Source of the DNA: Dehalococcoidia bacterium
Lineage (GTDB): Bacteria > Chloroflexota > Dehalococcoidia > Dehalococcoidales > JAUWYK01
Reading direction: 5' to 3'
Length of the DNA: 14,767 nt
Assembly: GCA_030615865.1 (NCBI GenBank)
Contig: JAUWYK010000048.1
Coordinates: forward strand, 1 to 14,767
Shown here: in pieces, positions 12,667 through 14,767 of the stretch
Layout of the letters: every line of letters starts with the position of its first letter
Position numbering within the stretch: position 1 is the stretch's first letter
Notes under the pieces: model-generated
Databases searched by the model: none
What the model was told of the DNA's origin: nothing
The model's input: only the letters and a program-made list of their open reading frames with translations
Made by a program: the position numbers and the translations under genes

Positions 12667-12820
12667 CTGTCCGATAGGACTGGATAAAGTCCATTGTCAA
12701 AATTGTTACTTCTGGCGGGAGGGGAAGTGCAACTACGATGCCATTATGAGGGAACATAGCAGAAGCAGTAAAGAAGCGACTGAGCGAATCACCCGGGAAG
12801 AGAAAAGGGGTTTATTGTGA
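12659..12820 (+). CDS. Small four-Cys protein (CPIGLDKVHCQNCYF family)
   Basis: 53 residues from GTG 12659, which is 6 bases after AAGGAGG; the ATG at 12653 directly abuts that site. The protein is CPIGLDKVHCQNCYF then WREGKCNYDAIMREH and a charged tail. It is the stand-alone form of module 1 of the protein at 11361: the DNA of 12668-12766 and 11376-11474 is visibly alike, mostly with silent changes. Four cysteines (C-x8-C-x2-C-x8-C) suggest a single metal ion. Function is unknown. Confidence 0.68.
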   Translation: MSSCPIGLDKVHCQNCYFWREGKCNYDAIMREHSRSSKEATERITREEKRGLL

Positions 12821-12900
12821 ATGTGTGGGCGATAGTTATCTGTGTTATTGCTGTGGTGATTATCGGGGCTATAGAAGTCTGGATTCGGTTGAAACACTAG
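12817..12900 (+). CDS. 27-residue single-span membrane peptide
   Basis: Starts at GTG overlapping the previous stop (GTGA), with AAAAGGGG 6 bases upstream. The chain is one hydrophobic helix (VWAIVICVIAVVIIGAIEVW) with a basic end (IRLKH). The overlap and site support translation. It may be a holin-like, regulatory or structural mini-protein; nothing decides between these. Confidence 0.5.
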   Translation: MNVWAIVICVIAVVIIGAIEVWIRLKH

Positions 12901-12910
12901 GGGGTGAACT

Positions 12911-13027
12911 ATGACTTGGGAAGATATCGGGTTAATCTTCGCTGTGATAGTGATGGGTAGCTTTATAGCTGGCTTTGTTGATGCCTGGCTACAGCAGCGG
13001 AAGTGGGATAAAAAGAATAGGGGGTGA
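12911..13027 (+). CDS. 38-residue single-span membrane protein
   Basis: ATG about 5 bases after AGGGGGTG. It reads TWEDIGLIFAVIVMGSFIAG then FVDAWLQQRKWDKKNRG: one membrane helix with a basic cytoplasmic tail. It sits 10 bases after a peptide of the same design, so the two may work as a pair. No family is known to me. Confidence 0.5.
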   Translation: MTWEDIGLIFAVIVMGSFIAGFVDAWLQQRKWDKKNRG

Positions 13028-13040
13028 ATTAAGGAAGCAA

Positions 13041-13202
13041 ATGCCAAAAGTAATTAAGTGGGTAGAATCTCGGTGCCCGGAGTGCGGTTGTGAGTACGAA
13101 CACCCCGAAGACTATAAGCCAGCAACATGCTCAAAGTTTGATTGTATCCATAGGCACCTACACCCTAATATTTATAATAAAAGGACAGTAAGCTATGGCT
13201 GA
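13041..13202 (+). CDS. Small Cys/His protein
   Basis: 53 residues from ATG 13041, with AAGGAA just upstream. CPECGCEYEHP and CSKFDCIHRHLHP give four or five cysteines and several histidines, which look like a zinc-binding knuckle. A longer frame from 12975 would overlap the membrane peptide and has no site. Its end overlaps the next ATG by 8 bases. Confidence 0.6.
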   Translation: MPKVIKWVESRCPECGCEYEHPEDYKPATCSKFDCIHRHLHPNIYNKRTVSYG

Positions 13203-13365
13203 AAAAGAGAAACAACTAAAAGTCGGGGACCGGGTAAGTGATTCTTTTGGTAGGAAAGGCACAGTAGTGAGGCTTGGCAAGTATGGAGCTGTGGCCGTGA
13301 AGTGGGATGGTGGTACGCAAGAAATAGAAGAGAGGAGCACTCTTGAAAAAGAGAGAGCCGCATAG
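13195..13365 (+). CDS. Small SH3/KOW-like protein
   Basis: 56 residues. KVGDRVSDSFGRKGTVVRLG then AVAVKWDGG has the pattern of small SH3-like barrels such as KOW and YodC-type proteins: a G-D-x-V strand, a G-T-V-V strand and a V-x-W-D end. These bind nucleic acid or act as small adaptors. It is the last gene of the train before the hairpin at 13408. Confidence 0.62.
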   Translation: MAEKEKQLKVGDRVSDSFGRKGTVVRLGKYGAVAVKWDGGTQEIEERSTLEKERAA

Positions 13366-13407
13366 ATAGTAATATATTCTGCATCCTCTCTTAAGCTTAA
13401 AACTATA

Positions 13408-13436
13408 GGGGTCGGAGGATTTGAACCTCCGACCCC
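13408..13436 (-). repeat. Perfect hairpin resembling a tRNA T-arm and acceptor end
   Basis: GGGGTCGGAGG and CCTCCGACCCC form an 11-bp perfect stem with a 7-base loop. On the minus strand the loop is TTCAAAT, which fits the tRNA T-loop consensus TTCRANN, with GGAGG/CCTCC as T-stem and GACCCC as the acceptor 3' strand. No D-arm or anticodon arm stands upstream on that strand, so it is a fragment. On the plus strand it can end transcription of the small-gene train (GCTTGATTTT follows). It is closely similar to the hairpin at 4090-4113. Confidence 0.65.
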
Positions 13437-13519
13437 CGCTTGATTTTAACGCCTGTCTTTGTTACTATTATTTTACTATGGTAGTTTGCCCATGTAAAAT
13501 CGGCCCGGAGCCTCATACG

Positions 13520-13876
13520 ATGTCAGTCGAGGCGATCCAGGATGAGCTGAACGCTCTCCTCTACGACGAGGAGGTCCGGAAGGCCTGCGATGCCAAGGAC
13601 CGGGAACTCCTCTCCGTCATAATCGTTCAGCCAAAAGCCCATCACTTTGATTTCCTCCAGGGCAAGACGGAATGGAAAGTCCGCGGTAAATGGCGGCGAC
13701 CCGACAACGGTTTCGACATCGAGCGGAACGTCCAGCTCGATGTCGAGTTTAAGGATGCTGCGGACGAGTGCGTCGGGAAGCGGATTATCGATCTCCTCAA
13801 GGCCTACAACCAAAAAGTGGTCTCTGAGGAGCTACTCTACGCCCGAACTATGCCCGTCGAGGAAGGCACCCTCTAG
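13520..13876 (+). CDS. Hypothetical protein, GC-rich gene
   Basis: 118 residues from ATG 13520, with GGAG about 9 bases upstream; longer frames from 13421 or 13478 cross the T-arm hairpin or lack a site. The chain is acidic and soluble (LNALLYDEEVRKACDAKDRE, WKVRGKWRRPDNGFDIERNV, VEFKDAADECVGKRIIDLL). Codons end mostly in C or G, unlike genes to the left. Its stop meets the stop of the convergent minus gene. No family is recognised. Confidence 0.65.
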   Translation: MSVEAIQDELNALLYDEEVRKACDAKDRELLSVIIVQPKAHHFDFLQGKTEWKVRGKWRRPDNGFDIERNVQLDVEFKDAADECVGKRIIDLLKAYNQKVVSEELLYARTMPVEEGTL

Positions 13877-14172
13877 TCTCTCTTCCTGGTTGATAGTGCC
13901 CACTTTCTGAAACAGGCTTCGCAAGTGCCGCTGATCAGCTGGTCGAATTTCTGGTGGCACACCATACACTCAAGCTCCGCACCGCGTTCAATAGAGCTTT
14001 TGCCGCGGAGCTCCGCAACATAATCGTCGTCATTGGACCGCGATCTAATCACAATATGTTCTTCCTGCTCGACTTCAGCCAAAAGGCTCCTGAGTTCCGT
14101 AGCGTCTGTCCCCGCGGCCTCTTGCGCCTCTATCAGTTTGGCCAATTCCTTTTTACTAAATCTTAATACCAC
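13873..14172 (-). CDS. Small protein with C-terminal zinc knuckle
   Basis: 99 residues from GTG, with GGGGGTG upstream. The N-terminal half is helical and charged (FSKKELAKLIEAQEAAGTDA, LRSLLAEVEQEE). The C-terminal part has CMVC and CEAC, 17 residues apart, as in a zinc ribbon. It is third of a closely packed minus-strand set. Function is unknown. Confidence 0.65.
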   Translation of the reverse strand: MVLRFSKKELAKLIEAQEAAGTDATELRSLLAEVEQEEHIVIRSRSNDDDYVAELRGKSSIERGAELECMVCHQKFDQLISGTCEACFRKWALSTRKRD

Positions 14173-14182
14173 TTCACACCCC

Positions 14183-14389
14183 CTACTCCTCGTGCGTCCG
14201 GGCGTATTCCCGCCTAGCCTTCTCTATTTCCTCCTCGGTCAAGCCATAAGGAACACAACCGCCTCCCGGCAGCCCCTCTTCCTCGCAGCGGCAACACCCC
14301 GCCCGCAGGTACGGCGGCGTGGCTATCTTCAGGTCCTTGCCGCAAAGCCAGCACCGGTATTGGCCTAATCTTCTTCTTTTATCTTTCAC
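14183..14389 (-). CDS. Small Cys-rich protein
   Basis: 68 residues from GTG, with AAGGAG 5 bases or so upstream. CWLCGKDL at residues 13-20 and CCRCEEEG plus a further Cys at about 32-45 could bind zinc. A highly charged helix ends the protein (LTEEEIEKARREYARTH). It lies 10 bases before the next gene of the set. Confidence 0.62.
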   Translation of the reverse strand: MKDKRRRLGQYRCWLCGKDLKIATPPYLRAGCCRCEEEGLPGGGCVPYGLTEEEIEKARREYARTHEE

Positions 14390-14398
14390 TCAGTCTCC

Positions 14399-14602
14399 TT
14401 ATTCAACCTTTATTAGCTGACCGTTCTCGTACTTGTAATTGACCGGTTCATTGCTGGTCTGGGCTTCCCATTTTTCGAGAAGACTCCAGCGACGAGAGAG
14501 ATCCCGGCCCCATGCCTCGGCTTCTTCAGATGTCGCAAAAAACAGCCCATTGTAGGTCCAACGAGATTCGCCTTTTATTCGAACGGCTGTCTTAAAGCTC
14601 AT
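14399..14602 (-). CDS. Small phage/plasmid-type hypothetical protein
   Basis: 67 residues. The pattern YNGLFFATSEEAEAWGRDLS then RRWSLLEKW and NEPVNYKYENG is one I recall from small proteins of phages and plasmids in many bacteria; their job is unknown. The ATG overlaps the stop of the upstream gene (ATGA), so it belongs to the same operon. Confidence 0.68.
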   Translation of the reverse strand: MSFKTAVRIKGESRWTYNGLFFATSEEAEAWGRDLSRRWSLLEKWEAQTSNEPVNYKYENGQLIKVE

Positions 14603-14767
14603 GCCTTCACCTCTTTGGCTGCCTCAACCAGCTCCGCTAACAGGTCGCCCCCTTTCTCAGCCGCCAGGTCGGCAAGATCCTTGTCGGTCGTGATTTCATA
14701 CTTCTTACCCAGCAGGTTCTTGAACTTCTCGAGATTCTCCCTGGGGAAGAGTATCCCGGTGGAGTAG
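14599..14767 (-). CDS. C-terminal end of a gene cut by the window edge
   Basis: The minus frame is open from the right edge and reads TGILFPRENLEKFKNLLGKK, KDLADLAAEKGGDLLAELVE and AAKEVKA before TGA. It is a helical, charged C-terminus of 56 visible codons. The stop overlaps the start of the 67-aa gene by 3 bases. The protein could not be identified from this part. Confidence 0.65.
   Translation of the reverse strand, partial: YSTGILFPRENLEKFKNLLGKKYEITTDKDLADLAAEKGGDLLAELVEAAKEVKA

Noticed and set aside
12551..13047. Minus frames across the small-gene train
   Set aside because: Antisense shadows of duplicated Cys-rich genes; they appear repeatedly because the plus-strand genes are repeated.
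1..14767. CRISPR array, transposase or integrase
   Set aside because: No regularly spaced direct repeats, no DDE, serine or tyrosine recombinase motifs and no insertion-sequence ends were seen on either strand.

Overview
The window looks like an accessory region of a Dehalococcoidia-type (Chloroflexota) or related environmental genome. This is an inference from recalled family resemblance: the XRE-regulator tail ending in VQRTVIGILTIL, the small CPIGLDKVHCQNCYF proteins, and the short signal peptides on surface beta-helix proteins. No rRNA or intact tRNA is present to fix the taxonomy. No transposase, integrase, replication protein or CRISPR array is visible.

Layout. 1-528: 3' part of a thymidylate synthase gene, followed by what may be the stump of a lipoprotein gene. 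626-664: the 5' half of a tRNA-Lys(CTT) gene that stops matching at the end of the anticodon loop, followed by an exact 11-bp tandem repeat (782-803) and about 460 bp without a gene. 1264-3182 (minus): a two-gene TAATG-coupled operon of unknown function, made of a coiled-coil protein with four copies of a short helical motif and a 183-aa partner. 3183-3437: a divergent regulatory region with two sets of direct repeats. 3438-3812: a ribbon-helix-helix-like protein with a Cys/His C-terminus. 4176-4535 (minus): an XRE regulator with its own terminator. 4800-5093: a near-consensus sigma-70 promoter and a 59-aa ribbon-helix-helix protein with a GTG start.

5207-11099: a run of six exported or cell-surface proteins. 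These are two beta-helix proteins with nearly the same signal peptide and a repeated leader, a membrane-anchored protein and a secreted protein that share one domain, a lipoprotein, and a membrane-anchored protein with two CARDB-like repeats. The last gene overlaps by 4 bp a train of very small genes (11096-13365): Cys-rich putative metal-binding proteins in duplicated copies, small helix-turn-helix proteins (one frameshifted in a G7 run), two single-membrane-span peptides and an SH3/KOW-like protein. This train resembles the gene texture of an integrated plasmid or phage.

13408-13436 is a perfect hairpin that reads on the minus strand as a tRNA T-arm. A related hairpin lies at 4090-4113, and a TAGTAATATA motif sits beside both, so the interval between them may be one inserted unit. 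To the right, from about 13,500, third-codon-position G/C rises visibly and another set of small genes begins: one on plus and four on minus, the last cut by the window end.

No known defence, secretion or metabolic system could be named in the accessory part. The parts most worth following up are the repeated leader/peptide element before the beta-helix genes, the coiled-coil operon, the duplicated Cys-rich modules and the three tRNA-derived remnants.
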